A stretch of DNA of 64,000 nucleotides from Tenacibaculum aquimarinum (GCF_022478115.1 NZ_JAKGSC010000002.1:248001-312000); one strand, 5' to 3'; counted from the stretch's first letter, positions 36,179-45,475 are shown. Numbers and translations: made by a program. Notes: a model not told the origin generated them from the letters alone.

Positions 36179-38715
36179 TGAGTAAATTTAATTCAAAAGC
36201 AAATTTTACCTGGCTTTTAAAAATGGCTTGGAGAGATGGAAAAGCAAGCATTTCTAGATTGATGCTTTTTATGGCGTCAATAATTCTAGGAATTGCAGCA
36301 GTTGTTTCTATTCAATTGTTTAGCGAGAATTTAACAGATAATATAAAATTACAGTCCAAATCTTTAATGGGCGCTGATTTTATTATCGACAGTAGAAAAG
36401 CTCCTTCAGAAAAAGTATTAAAAATTATTGATTCTTTAGGTGCAGCTGCATCGGAAGTAAACTTTGTTTCTATGGCTGCTTTTCCTAAAAATGAAGCCAC
36501 AAAACTAGTAAAAGTAAGAGCTTTAGAAGGTAATTTTCCTTTTTATGGAAGTTTAACTACAGTTCCAGAAAATGCTGGAGAAAACTACCAACAATTAGGC
36601 GGTGCTTTGGTAGATGCTACCTTGTTATTACAATATAATTTAAATCCTGGAGATTCTATAAAACTTGGTAAAGTTACGTTTCCTATTATTGGCGCTTTAA
36701 AATCGATTCCGGGAAGCACAGCAATTTCATCATCAATTGCACCAAGCGTTTTAATTCCGTTTCGCTTTTTAGCACAAACGGAACTATTACAATTAGGAAG
36801 TAGAAGTGAATACCAATATTTCTTTAAAGCTCCAGAAATGGATTTGGAGTTATTGGAAGAAAAAATAGATCCTATTTTAGATGATGAAGAAGCTGATTTA
36901 GATACACATACAAGTACAAGTCAACGTTTAGGAAAAAGGTACGAGAATGTGAGTAGATTCTTGAATTTAGTAGCTTTTATTGCCTTATTATTAGGTTGTA
37001 TTGGAATTGCAAGTTCTGTACATATTTACATTAAAGAAAAATTAAAAAACGTTGCAGTTTTAAAGTGTTTAGGCGCTTCCAGAAAGCAATCTTTCTTAAT
37101 TTATTTGATTCAGATTATAGGAGTTGGACTTATTGGAGGTATTATTGGTTCTCTTATTGGTACAAGTTTACAATTTGCTTTTCCGTATATTTTACAAGAC
37201 TTTTTGCCTTTTGATGTAGCAATTTCTATCTCATTTCAACCGATATTAATGGGAATTATTTTAGGTGTAATAATGTCCGTTTTATTTGCATTATTACCAC
37301 TTTTAGGCACTTGGTATGTTTCGCCATTAGAAGTGTTAAGAGGTTCTGAAGACAATTTACAAAAACCTAAAAAAGCAAGAATTCTTGTTTTAATAGCTAT
37401 TCTGTTATTTATCTTTTTATTCTCTTTTTGGATGTTAAAAAGTGCTATCAACGGAATTCTTTTTACAATTGGTATTTTTATCACATTTGCAATAATGGCA
37501 GGTGTTGCTAGTTTATTTATCAAACTTATTAAAAAGTTTTTTCCAAGTTCTTGGGGATATACAAAACGACAAAGTTTATTGAATTTATTTAGACCAAATA
37601 ACCAAACAATGGTCTTGGTTTTAGCAATTGGTTTGGGTACTTTTTTAATAAGTACTTTATATTTTACCAAAGACATTTTACTAGCAAAAACATCTATAGA
37701 AAATAAGAAAACAGACGCGAATATCATTTTAATGGATGTACAAAGCAATCAAGAAACGGCACTTTTAAACAATTTTAAGAGTAAAGGTTTAGAAGTGATT
37801 GATAACATACCAATTGTTACCATGCGAATGGAAAAAATTCGTGGAAAATCGGTCAATGAAATTAGAAATGATACGACTGTAAAAATGCCAAAATGGATGT
37901 TAAATCGTGAGTTTAGAGTTTCTTACAGAAATACGTTGTCTTCAACAGAAGAATTGATAGAAGGTGAGTTTACGGGAAAATCTGAACAAGGAAAACCAGT
38001 TAATGTATCTATTGCAGACAATCTTGCCAAAGACGCAAAATTAGAAATAGGTGATAAGGTGGTTTTTAATATTCAAGGAGTATTAATGGAAACCACCATT
38101 GGAAGTATTAGAAAAGTAGATTGGAGCAGTATGCAAGTCAACTTTATGATTTTATTTCCAACAGGAGTTTTAGAAAATGCACCTAAATTTAACGTAATGA
38201 CAACGTATGCTCCTAATGAAGCAAGTTCTGCAGAGTTGCAAAGAGATGTTGTTAAGAAATTTCCAAATGTTACCATTTTAGATTTACGTCAAGTATTTAC
38301 TATTGTAGAAGACATTTTAGATAAAATTTCGTGGATTATTAATTTCATGGCATTTTTCAGCATTTTAACAGGTTTTATTGTGTTAATTGGTTCAGTTAGA
38401 AACAGCAAATATCAACGTATAAAAGAAAGTGTGTTGCTAAGAACTTTAGGAGCAAAAAGCAAACAAATTCTACAAATTACTGCGTTAGAATATGTGTATT
38501 TAGGCTTATTAGGAAGTTTAACGGGAATTTTATTGTCTTTAGTTGGAAGTCAATTATTGGCAACTTTATTGTTTAAAGAACCATTTATACCATCGTTAAT
38601 TCCATTTTTAGTGTTTCTACCAGGAATTACCATTTTAGTAGTTGTAATTGGACTAAGTAATTTAAAATCTGTGTTAAATAGTCCGCCTTTAGAAGTATTA
38701 AGAAAAGAGGTTTAG
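36178..38715 (+). CDS. ABC transporter permease, FtsX-like (YbbP type)
   Basis: An 845-residue permease with about ten membrane segments: one near the N-terminus (about 28-46), three at about 265-375, a further group at about 400-460 and 480-500, and three near the C-terminus (about 720-830). Two large periplasmic domains lie between. Two FtsX-type domains are recognisable, each with the coupling stretch ending in PLEVLR (about 388-393 and at the C-terminus). The size and double FtsX arrangement match YbbP. It works with the upstream ATPase, with which it overlaps. It ends 38 bp before the convergent HxlR gene without a visible terminator. Confidence 0.9.
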   Translation: MSKFNSKANFTWLLKMAWRDGKASISRLMLFMASIILGIAAVVSIQLFSENLTDNIKLQSKSLMGADFIIDSRKAPSEKVLKIIDSLGAAASEVNFVSMAAFPKNEATKLVKVRALEGNFPFYGSLTTVPENAGENYQQLGGALVDATLLLQYNLNPGDSIKLGKVTFPIIGALKSIPGSTAISSSIAPSVLIPFRFLAQTELLQLGSRSEYQYFFKAPEMDLELLEEKIDPILDDEEADLDTHTSTSQRLGKRYENVSRFLNLVAFIALLLGCIGIASSVHIYIKEKLKNVAVLKCLGASRKQSFLIYLIQIIGVGLIGGIIGSLIGTSLQFAFPYILQDFLPFDVAISISFQPILMGIILGVIMSVLFALLPLLGTWYVSPLEVLRGSEDNLQKPKKARILVLIAILLFIFLFSFWMLKSAINGILFTIGIFITFAIMAGVASLFIKLIKKFFPSSWGYTKRQSLLNLFRPNNQTMVLVLAIGLGTFLISTLYFTKDILLAKTSIENKKTDANIILMDVQSNQETALLNNFKSKGLEVIDNIPIVTMRMEKIRGKSVNEIRNDTTVKMPKWMLNREFRVSYRNTLSSTEELIEGEFTGKSEQGKPVNVSIADNLAKDAKLEIGDKVVFNIQGVLMETTIGSIRKVDWSSMQVNFMILFPTGVLENAPKFNVMTTYAPNEASSAELQRDVVKKFPNVTILDLRQVFTIVEDILDKISWIINFMAFFSILTGFIVLIGSVRNSKYQRIKESVLLRTLGAKSKQILQITALEYVYLGLLGSLTGILLSLVGSQLLATLLFKEPFIPSLIPFLVFLPGITILVVVIGLSNLKSVLNSPPLEVLRKEV

Positions 38716-38753
38716 GGAGTAGTTAAGAAAATGAAAGTAGGAGAGAAGGATAA

Positions 38754-39101
38754 TTAGACTACAACTTTATCTTGCTCTTCTACTACAAAAACGCCCCAAT
38801 CTGCTATAGATTGTACAACTGGAATTAAAGTTTTACCTAAATCGGTTAAAGAATATTCTACTTTTAATGGTGGTTTAGATGTGTAAACCTTTCTTTTTAC
38901 AATACCATCTTGCTCTAAAGTTTTTAGCTGTAAGCTTAAGGTACGTTCCGTAACAGTTGGAATTTCCTTTCTTAATTCATTATAACGTAACGTTTTTCCA
39001 ATTAAATGGAATAAAATTACAGTTTTCCATTTTCCGCCAATAATTCCCATTGTTAAACTTGCACAACAAGGGTATTCTTTTCCGTTATATTTATGCATCA
39101 T
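38754..39101 (-). CDS. HxlR-family transcriptional regulator
   Basis: A 115-residue winged-helix protein. The N-terminal Cys-Cys (YPCCASLTMGIIGGKWKTVI) is typical of redox- or electrophile-sensing HxlR members, and ELRKEIPTVTERTLSLQLKT is the recognition-helix region. The wing is KRKVYTSKPPLKVEYSLT. It is divergent from a nitroreductase gene, the classic target of such regulators (compare HypR/nitroreductase in Bacillus). A 21-bp perfect inverted repeat lies upstream of its own start. Confidence 0.93.
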   Translation of the reverse strand: MMHKYNGKEYPCCASLTMGIIGGKWKTVILFHLIGKTLRYNELRKEIPTVTERTLSLQLKTLEQDGIVKRKVYTSKPPLKVEYSLTDLGKTLIPVVQSIADWGVFVVEEQDKVVV

Positions 39102-39116
39102 TATGTTATTTTTTTA

Positions 39117-39124
39117 CAAAGATA
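39117..39124 (-). promoter_or_regulatory. Probable -7 box of the HxlR gene
   Basis: Read on the minus strand this is TATCTTTG, matching TAnnTTTG, 16 bp before the HxlR ATG. The 21-bp inverted repeat lies just upstream. Confidence 0.5.
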
Positions 39125-39144
39125 TAATAATATCACAAAACACA

Positions 39145-39165
39145 TAACTATACTTTTTATAGTTA
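39145..39165. promoter_or_regulatory. 21-bp perfect inverted repeat, candidate HxlR operator
   Basis: TAACTATA-CTTTT-TATAGTTA, eight paired bases per arm. It is placed between the divergent HxlR and nitroreductase genes, next to the HxlR promoter. ACTATAC recurs once more at 39265-39271, nearer the nitroreductase start. Symmetry and position suit a dimeric winged-helix regulator. Confidence 0.6.
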
Positions 39166-39249
39166 ATTTAACATTTAACCAAAACACTCATTTTTAGTTA
39201 TTTAATAGATAATTTATTAATTTTTTTGTACTATCATATTTGACCGCTA

Positions 39250-39297
39250 TTGTGTAATTATCATACTATACATACTTTTGTCACTATAAAAATGACA
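39250..39297 (+). promoter_or_regulatory. Candidate promoter/operator of the nitroreductase gene
   Basis: TTG at 39250-39252 and TACTTTTG at 39273-39280 are separated by 20 nt. Overlapping the expected start of transcription is TGTCA-N9-TGACA (39279-39297). The arrangement fits a repressible promoter. Confidence 0.5.
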
Positions 39298-39319
39298 GTA
39301 TAATTAAAATATATAAAAA

Positions 39320-39979
39320 ATGAATTTAAAAGAAACATTAAACTGGAGATACACAACAAAAGAATTTGACTCAACCAAGAAAATATCTGCTGTAAATATG
39401 GTAGAAGTCAAAAATTTATTAAGAATGAGCCCTTCAAGTGTAAACTTACAACCTTGGCATTTTATAATTGCTGAAACTACAGAAGGTAAAGCACGTATTG
39501 CAAAAGGAACTCAAGGTTTTTTTAGTTTTAATGAACCTAAAGTAACAAACGCTTCAGCTGTTGTATTGTTTTGTTCAAAAGTTGATGCAGATGATGAGTA
39601 CTTTAATCATATTGCAGATACAGAAGACAAAAACGGAAGATTTCCTAACGAAGACATTAAAAACGGATTTCTTGGTGCCGTTAAAGCGTTTGCTGGTATT
39701 CATAAATACGATTTAAAAGATTTGCAACATTGGATGGAAAAGCAAGTATATCTTAATATTGGAAGTTTTTTATTAGGAGTTGCTAGTTTAGGTATTGATG
39801 CTACACCAATGGAAGGTATTGATGTAAAAGCATTAGATGAAGAATTCGGTTTAAGAGAAAAAGGATATACTTCTTTAGTGGCCGTCTCTTTAGGTTATAG
39901 AGCAGAAACTGATTTTAATTCAACTGAAAAAACACCAAAATCTAGATTGCCAGAAAGTGAAATTATTACTCAAATATAA
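39320..39979 (+). CDS. NAD(P)H-dependent nitroreductase (NfsB-like)
   Basis: A 219-residue FMN-binding nitroreductase. It begins ETLNWRYTTKEFD, where Arg/Tyr contact the FMN phosphate. MSPSSVNLQPWHFII is the Ser/Asn/Gln FMN loop, and VASLGIDATPMEGID and LREKGYTSLVAVSLGYRA are C-terminal signatures. It would reduce quinones or nitro compounds. It is divergent from the HxlR regulator and 20 bp before a cupin gene. A paralogue of 210 residues lies in the TetR operon about 11 kb downstream. Confidence 0.93.
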   Translation: MNLKETLNWRYTTKEFDSTKKISAVNMVEVKNLLRMSPSSVNLQPWHFIIAETTEGKARIAKGTQGFFSFNEPKVTNASAVVLFCSKVDADDEYFNHIADTEDKNGRFPNEDIKNGFLGAVKAFAGIHKYDLKDLQHWMEKQVYLNIGSFLLGVASLGIDATPMEGIDVKALDEEFGLREKGYTSLVAVSLGYRAETDFNSTEKTPKSRLPESEIITQI

Positions 39980-39999
39980 TTTGTAGTAAACATTTAATC

Positions 40000-40839
40000 A
40001 TGAAAAAAAATATAATCATTGTAGTAGTAATATTATATGGTATTTACACTAACGCACAAACACCTACAATAGACAACACAAAGTCTAAAAATGAAGTAGT
40101 AACCGCAGACAACGTTGAATGGGGTTGGTTAAATCCGTTGAGAGGCGATAAAAGTCCAGCAGCAGGAAAACTTTGGGGAGATCGTACCAAAAACGAACCA
40201 GCAGGTTTTTTAGTGAAATTTAATAAAGGGTTTTCTTCGCCACCACACATTCATAATATTACATATCGTGGTGTGGTTATAAAAGGATTATTACATAACG
40301 ATGATGAACAAGCCGAAAAACAATGGCTACCACCAGGTTCTTATTGGCAGCAACCAGCAGGCGAAGCACATATAACTGCTACAGATGGTCAAGAAAATAT
40401 GGCTTTTTTAGATATTCAAGAAGGTCCATATTTAGTGAAGCCAACTTCAGAAGCTTTTGATAATGGTGAAAGACCTGTAAATGTGGATAAAACAAACTTA
40501 GTTTGGTTAAATGCAAATGATATCGAATGGGTTGCTTCAAAAAGTAACGTACAAACCGCATTTTTATGGGGAAATCACCAGGAAAATCAATTACGTGCAA
40601 CGCTATTAAAATTGCCAGCAGGTTTTAAAGGCAAAATTAAAAATTTGAGTCCTAATTTTAGAGCTGTTGTAATTTCAGGAGGAATAACACATCAGTTTTC
40701 TAAAAAAGGAGCTGTAAACCAATTAAATACTCCATCATATTTTGGGATTAAAGAAAATGCTAAATCAATAATTACAACAGATATAGAAACTGTAATCTAC
40801 ATAAGAAGTAATGGTAACTTTAAAGTAGTTTCTAAATAA
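40000..40839 (+). CDS. Exported DUF4437 bicupin protein
   Basis: A 279-residue protein with a signal peptide (about 1-20) followed by two cupin-like halves. The first carries SPPHIHNITYRGVVIKG and a PPGSYWQQPAGEAHITA motif that could bind a metal (His-x-His plus a later His). The second half lacks an obvious His cluster. It matches DUF4437, often encoded near stress or antibiotic-response genes. It follows the nitroreductase gene by 20 bp, so it is probably controlled by HxlR. Its reaction is unknown. Confidence 0.83.
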   Translation: MKKNIIIVVVILYGIYTNAQTPTIDNTKSKNEVVTADNVEWGWLNPLRGDKSPAAGKLWGDRTKNEPAGFLVKFNKGFSSPPHIHNITYRGVVIKGLLHNDDEQAEKQWLPPGSYWQQPAGEAHITATDGQENMAFLDIQEGPYLVKPTSEAFDNGERPVNVDKTNLVWLNANDIEWVASKSNVQTAFLWGNHQENQLRATLLKLPAGFKGKIKNLSPNFRAVVISGGITHQFSKKGAVNQLNTPSYFGIKENAKSIITTDIETVIYIRSNGNFKVVSK

Positions 40840-40888
40840 AAAAATAAGTTAATTAATAATTCCTCCAAGAATTAATTAATATAAAGAA

Positions 40889-40918
40889 GAAGTCACAAGA
40901 TTTTGTGGCTTTTTCTGT
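40889..40918 (+). terminator. Terminator after the cupin gene
   Basis: AAGTCACAA / TTGTGGCTT (one G-T pair) around GATT, followed by five T. Confidence 0.75.
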
Positions 40919-40952
40919 TTTAAATATTTTGTAACTTTATAAAAAACATGTC

Positions 40953-41813
40953 GTGCCAAGAACTATTATCGAAAATATTGTAATTCAAAAGTATAAAGAC
41001 GAAACGTTTTTCACATTTTGTAAATACACTACTATTCGATTTTTCGAAATTGTTTATATCGAAAAAGGCAACGGAACCATAAAAATAAATGGTAAAACTG
41101 TACTTTTTTCAGCTAATAGTATTTTCGTATTTATTCCAGATGACATTTATATAATACAAGCTGAAGCAGGAACAACTGTAACAGCTATAAAGTTTTTAAA
41201 GAGTTTCTTTAGAAATACATCTTCACAAAACGAAATGCTTCCCGTAAACGATTGGTTTCGTAAAATTGAAGGAATCTTAAATAGTGAAAGTCATGAGCTT
41301 CGTGAAATGCAATTTGAAAATACTAATGATAAAACACATTTGGTTTCCTTGGTTAATATGGTAACAACAGAATACCTTAACAAACAATCTAATGATATTT
41401 TTATCATTCAAAATTCTTTATCTGTAATTCTTCATTTAATAGCTAGAAATATTCAGTATATAAATGTAGAAAACATAAAAGAGGTGAAATCTTCAAAAAT
41501 TCAGCAAATCATAAATTATATTCATTCTAATATTTATAATGCTGAATTATTAAGTGCTAAAAGTTTGGCTGATGAGTTTCATATGGCAGATAATTATATT
41601 AGTGAGTATTTTAAAAAGCATACAGATGTGTCTTTAAAAAAGTACATCATTAATTACAAATTGAAGCTAGTTGAAACCCGATTGAAATATACAGATTTGC
41701 AATATTCTGAAATTGCAATCGAACTAGGTTTTACAGATTCTAGCCATTTAAATAAGACGTTTCAAACCTATAAAGGCACAAGTTTAAGTGCTTTTAGAGC
41801 CGCATTAGCCTAA
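40953..41813 (+). CDS. AraC-family transcriptional regulator
   Basis: A 286-residue regulator. The N-terminal half is a cupin-like sensor (about 1-110; IVYIEKGNGTIKINGKTVLF). The C-terminal AraC HTH pair lies at about 188-284, with ELLSAKSLADEFHMADNYIS as the first helix-turn-helix and YSEIAIELGFTDSSHLNKTF as the second. It stands 124 bp before an enoyl-CoA hydratase gene on the same strand and probably regulates that gene and the dioxygenase after it; ligand unknown. Confidence 0.9.
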   Translation: MPRTIIENIVIQKYKDETFFTFCKYTTIRFFEIVYIEKGNGTIKINGKTVLFSANSIFVFIPDDIYIIQAEAGTTVTAIKFLKSFFRNTSSQNEMLPVNDWFRKIEGILNSESHELREMQFENTNDKTHLVSLVNMVTTEYLNKQSNDIFIIQNSLSVILHLIARNIQYINVENIKEVKSSKIQQIINYIHSNIYNAELLSAKSLADEFHMADNYISEYFKKHTDVSLKKYIINYKLKLVETRLKYTDLQYSEIAIELGFTDSSHLNKTFQTYKGTSLSAFRAALA

Positions 41814-41937
41814 TTTTTTACTAAAACCTTATTTTTTACTAATACCACATTGTTTTATACCAAATTAAACCTTGGTGTCTCCTCTAAATTTGTAGTGTAA
41901 TTAAAACACAACAATTAATAATTTAAAAATAGACATT

Positions 41938-42783
41938 ATGGATTACAAGAATTTTCAAACATTTACAGCAAAACAAAACGGTGGAATTTTAACAGTAGAT
42001 ATCAATTTCGGGCCTGTAAATATACAAGGACAAGAAATGCTAGCAGATTTAAGCAGTTTAGCATTACGATTAGAACGAGACAGAAGCGTAAAAGTTGTAG
42101 TATTTGAATCATCAAATCCTGGTTATTGGGTTTGTCATTATGATACTAACTTACTTAGAGATATGTCTCAAGAAGCTGTACCAAGAAACGAAGTACAATT
42201 ATTAGATCTACAATCAGTACTAGAAAGATTAAGCAACGTACCACAAGCAACCATAGCAAAAATTGAAGGTTTTGCCAGAGGTGGAGGACACGAAATGGCT
42301 TTGGCTTTAGATATGCGTTTTGCAGCTAGAGGGAAAGCAAAATTTATGCAAATGGAAGTTGGTATGGGAATTTTACCATGTGGTGGTGGAGCTTCGCGTA
42401 TGGCTAGACAAGCAGGACTTGGTAAAGCATTAGAAATTATTTTAGGAGCAAGAGATTGGGATGCAGACGAAGCAGAAAAGTTCGGAACAATCAATAAAGC
42501 TCTAGATGCAGATGAAATTGGACCTTACGTAGATGCTTTAGCACAACGTATTTCTAAATTCCCGGCAGAGTCTATTGCAGCAAGTAAGCGTGCAGTCTAT
42601 GCTTCTATAGATTTACCAATTAAAGAGGCTTTGAAAGAAGAAGCTTACCAATTGTTTCAAGCTACAAGTAAAACGCCAGCAATTAAACGTTTTACAATTG
42701 CGGATGAAAACGGAGCACAATTTGACCATGATAATCAAAAGAATTGGGAATCTATGTTGATGGACTTGCAAGAAATCAAATAA
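41938..42783 (+). CDS. Enoyl-CoA hydratase/isomerase family protein
   Basis: A 281-residue crotonase-fold enzyme. The oxyanion-hole loop is IEGFARGGGHEMALALDMRF, with Glu119 in the place of catalytic Glu144 of rat enoyl-CoA hydratase. Glu140 in KFMQMEVGMG corresponds to Glu164, so both acid residues are kept. However, the first oxyanion segment reads SSNPGYWVCHYD rather than the usual AGAD, so the substrate may not be a simple enoyl-CoA. Base composition is richer in G and C than neighbours. It is followed after 18 bp by a 2OG-Fe(II) oxygenase gene, an uncommon pairing. Confidence 0.87.
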   Translation: MDYKNFQTFTAKQNGGILTVDINFGPVNIQGQEMLADLSSLALRLERDRSVKVVVFESSNPGYWVCHYDTNLLRDMSQEAVPRNEVQLLDLQSVLERLSNVPQATIAKIEGFARGGGHEMALALDMRFAARGKAKFMQMEVGMGILPCGGGASRMARQAGLGKALEIILGARDWDADEAEKFGTINKALDADEIGPYVDALAQRISKFPAESIAASKRAVYASIDLPIKEALKEEAYQLFQATSKTPAIKRFTIADENGAQFDHDNQKNWESMLMDLQEIK

Positions 42784-42801
42784 TAAAAAACATCAAAAAT
42801 C

Positions 42802-43758
42802 ATGAAAACAATAACAAATAATAATGCACTCGCACATGCTCGTGCACTAACCGTACCATCTCGCGAAGCTTCATTAAAACGTGAAGCCTCTGTCTCACAA
42901 TTTTGGAATAGTAACCGAGAGTTACTTGAAGATGCTTGGTCAGAATGGGAAATTGAAAACAAAGACAACATATTAATTCCTGATGAAACCTTACTTGATC
43001 CACGTTTGCGTAAAGCTATTAACGATGCTTGGGAAAACCCAGAAAAAGAAAATGCAGTTGCAGATTTATGGGAAGAAATTATTCCAGGTGTTTATGCTGC
43101 TCAATTTTTTGACATTGATCGTTTAGCAGATTTTCGTAAGTATTTAGAAGCAACAGTTAATTCGCAAATTCCTAAACGAGCACCTTATGGCATTCAACTA
43201 AATCGATATGGAATGATGCTTGATCCACGTTCAGAAGGACACCTTGCTGCTCCAAATTTTCAAGCATTTTATAATGATATCATGAACCGTTACATGCGCC
43301 CGATTGCTCGTTTGTTACTTGGTACTTATGGTTATGATAATCAGACATTTGGTTTTTCTATTCAGTACAATCCTGATAAAGATAAGGATTTGCACACACA
43401 CACAGATGCTTCTGCTGCTACCTTGAATATCAATATTAACTTACCTGATGAAGAGTTTACAGGTTCACAAGTTGATTTTCATAACAAATCCACAAGAAAA
43501 GTGGTGCAAACAATTTTTGAACCAGGTAAAGCAATTATTCACACCGGAAACGTACCTCATGCAACACACCCTATCACAAGCGGACAGCGTAGTAATTTGG
43601 TAGTATGGTTATATGGAGACCATATGCAGATTCCAAGAGGAGGTGCCAACAGTTATGGTAGTAATTCATCATCTAATGTGGTTATAACAGAAAATGCAAC
43701 CGCTCGTGAGCGTTGGAGTATTCCAGAAAGTCCAAAAGATAGCTTTGCACCATTTTAA
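42802..43758 (+). CDS. 2-oxoglutarate/Fe(II)-dependent oxygenase
   Basis: A 318-residue protein of the prolyl-4-hydroxylase-like dioxygenase superfamily. Metal ligands are His200 and Asp202 in LHTHTDAS and His253 in VPHATHPIT. Arg263 in SGQRSNLVVWL is the 2-oxoglutarate anchor. A helical N-terminal region of about 90 residues precedes the jelly-roll core, and a Ser/Asn-rich tail follows. Such enzymes hydroxylate peptides or small molecules. It is cotranscribed with the crotonase-fold gene. The substrate cannot be named from sequence. Confidence 0.87.
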   Translation: MKTITNNNALAHARALTVPSREASLKREASVSQFWNSNRELLEDAWSEWEIENKDNILIPDETLLDPRLRKAINDAWENPEKENAVADLWEEIIPGVYAAQFFDIDRLADFRKYLEATVNSQIPKRAPYGIQLNRYGMMLDPRSEGHLAAPNFQAFYNDIMNRYMRPIARLLLGTYGYDNQTFGFSIQYNPDKDKDLHTHTDASAATLNININLPDEEFTGSQVDFHNKSTRKVVQTIFEPGKAIIHTGNVPHATHPITSGQRSNLVVWLYGDHMQIPRGGANSYGSNSSSNVVITENATARERWSIPESPKDSFAPF

Positions 43759-43863
43759 AAGACTCGAAATTCTTTAGTTAAAACTTAAACAATTCAGTTC
43801 GGTTTAGATTTAATATTTAGGTAAATTACAAAATATTAGTATCTATCAATTATACAGTTGTCC

Positions 43864-43908
43864 TTTAGAGCACAGTCGAGAAACAAAACAACTTTTCTAC
43901 TGTGCTAA
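43864..43908 (+). repeat. Long imperfect stem-loop before the SDR gene
   Basis: TTTAGAGCACAGT pairs with ACTGTGCTAAA (two-base bulge), and inside it GAGAAA pairs with TTTTCT. Similar GTCGAGAAAC-containing hairpins are scattered in Flavobacteriaceae genomes. It lies 30 bp before the SDR start and could act as a mobile small repeat or a leader structure. Confidence 0.55.
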
Positions 43909-43937
43909 AAGTGACAATCAAAACAAATAAATAAATC

Positions 43938-44744
43938 ATGAGTAAAACAATTATAATTACAGGAAGTACTGACGGAATAGGGAAATTAACTGCTTTAAAA
44001 TTAGCAAAGGAAGGACATATAATTTACGTTCACGGAAGAAATGAGACTAAAGTAAATACAGTTGTTTCAGAAATTAAAACAACATCAAATAACCAAAATA
44101 TTAAAGGTCTTGTAGCAGATTTCTCAGATTTAAAAGCAGTTAAAAAACTAGCCGAACAAGTAAAAAATGATATTCCAACAATTGATATATTAATCAATAA
44201 TGCAGGCATATTAAAAAGTTCTGTAGATAAAACCAAAGATGGATTAGATATTAGAATAGCCGTAAACTATTTGGCTCCTTTTATTTTGACAAATGCTATT
44301 CTTTCAAATATTAAAAATTCAGAAGCACCAAGAATTATCAATTTAAGTTCTGCAGCACAATCACCTGTTTCTGAAGTTGTTTTAACAGGAAAAGAGCAAG
44401 TTTCTGAAAACAATAGCTATGCACAAAGTAAGTTAGCATTAACAATGTGGAGTTTCAGTTTAGCAATACAAGAACCCAATATTACAGTAATTGCAGTGAA
44501 TCCGGGTTCACTCTTAAATACCAAAATGGCTAAGGAAGCTTATGGACAACATTGGTCTCCAGCAGAAAAAGGAGTGAATATTCTTTATGATTTAGCAACA
44601 TCTGAAGCCTATAAAAATGAATCAGGTAAGTATTTTGATAATGATAAAGGTGATCCTAAAGGTCGTTTTTCACCTGCACATCCAAATGCTTATGATACAT
44701 TTAAAATAGAGGAATTACTAAGTGTAACAACTAATTTGGTATAA
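43938..44744 (+). CDS. Short-chain dehydrogenase/reductase
   Basis: A 268-residue classical SDR. The cofactor motif is TGSTDGIG (8-15), followed by NNAG, and the catalytic Ser in NLSSAAQ and Tyr/Lys in SYAQSKLAL. NPGSLLNTKM follows. Arg in VHGRNE after the second strand suggests NADP(H). The substrate is not predictable. It lies 179 bp after the dioxygenase gene, with the stem-loop in between, so separate transcription is likely. Confidence 0.92.
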   Translation: MSKTIIITGSTDGIGKLTALKLAKEGHIIYVHGRNETKVNTVVSEIKTTSNNQNIKGLVADFSDLKAVKKLAEQVKNDIPTIDILINNAGILKSSVDKTKDGLDIRIAVNYLAPFILTNAILSNIKNSEAPRIINLSSAAQSPVSEVVLTGKEQVSENNSYAQSKLALTMWSFSLAIQEPNITVIAVNPGSLLNTKMAKEAYGQHWSPAEKGVNILYDLATSEAYKNESGKYFDNDKGDPKGRFSPAHPNAYDTFKIEELLSVTTNLV

Positions 44745-44833
44745 ACTTTAAATTATTTATTAAATTAAAAGAATTACTTTGGTCATGTTCTTGGAATTGT
44801 TTTCTTTCGCGGGCTAATTTTTTTTATAATATA

Positions 44834-45451
44834 ATGGATAACTTAATTACATTTTCGATTACTGTTTTTACAGCCTTTTTTGCTATCACTAATCCGATAT
44901 CAAATATGACAGTTTTTTTATCTTTAACACAAGGTGCAGATAAAAAAACAAAACATGATATTAATAAACGATCTAATCTTATTGCCTTTATTATTGTGGC
45001 TGTTTTTGTGCTTTTAGGTAAGTACATTTTTGAGTTATTCAATATTAGTATTCCGGCATTTAAAATTACAGGTGGAATATTAATATTTTTTATTGGATTT
45101 GATATGTTACAATCAAAAACATCAAATGTAAAATCTCTTGATAATGTAGATATTGATGAAAACATTGCTGTATCACCTTTAGCTATTCCTATTTTAGCTG
45201 GACCTGGTACTATTGTTACAGCTATGAATTTTGTCGCTAATGTAGAAACAATTCATATAATTTTAGTTATTGCTATTTTTGGATCTATGAGTTTACTAAC
45301 TTATTTTACGTTTAGATTAAGTGATCTTATTGTTAAAATTGTAGGTAATAATGTTATTTCTGTAATAGGGAAAATAATGGGATTAATTATTGCAATTATT
45401 GGTACTGGTATGATTATCACTGGTATTAAAATTTCTTTTAATCTACTATAA
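44834..45451 (+). CDS. MarC-family membrane protein
   Basis: A 205-residue inner-membrane protein with six hydrophobic segments. It shows the UPF0056/MarC signatures FAITNPISNMTVFLSLT in helix 1, ITGGILIFFIGFDML in helix 3 and SPLAIPILAGPGTIVT in helix 4. The family's transport role is not established, despite the old multiple-antibiotic-resistance name. It starts the plus-strand series MarC, KefF-like, KefC-like and AraC regulator with gaps of 24, 4 and -1 bp. Confidence 0.93.
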   Translation: MDNLITFSITVFTAFFAITNPISNMTVFLSLTQGADKKTKHDINKRSNLIAFIIVAVFVLLGKYIFELFNISIPAFKITGGILIFFIGFDMLQSKTSNVKSLDNVDIDENIAVSPLAIPILAGPGTIVTAMNFVANVETIHIILVIAIFGSMSLLTYFTFRLSDLIVKIVGNNVISVIGKIMGLIIAIIGTGMIITGIKISFNLL

Positions 45452-45475
45452 TGTAACCATCATTTTATAATTTAT

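Noticed and set aside
37236..37748. 170-codon minus-strand ORF within the FtsX-like permease gene
   Set aside because: Antisense to a full-length permease with family motifs throughout; no independent signal.
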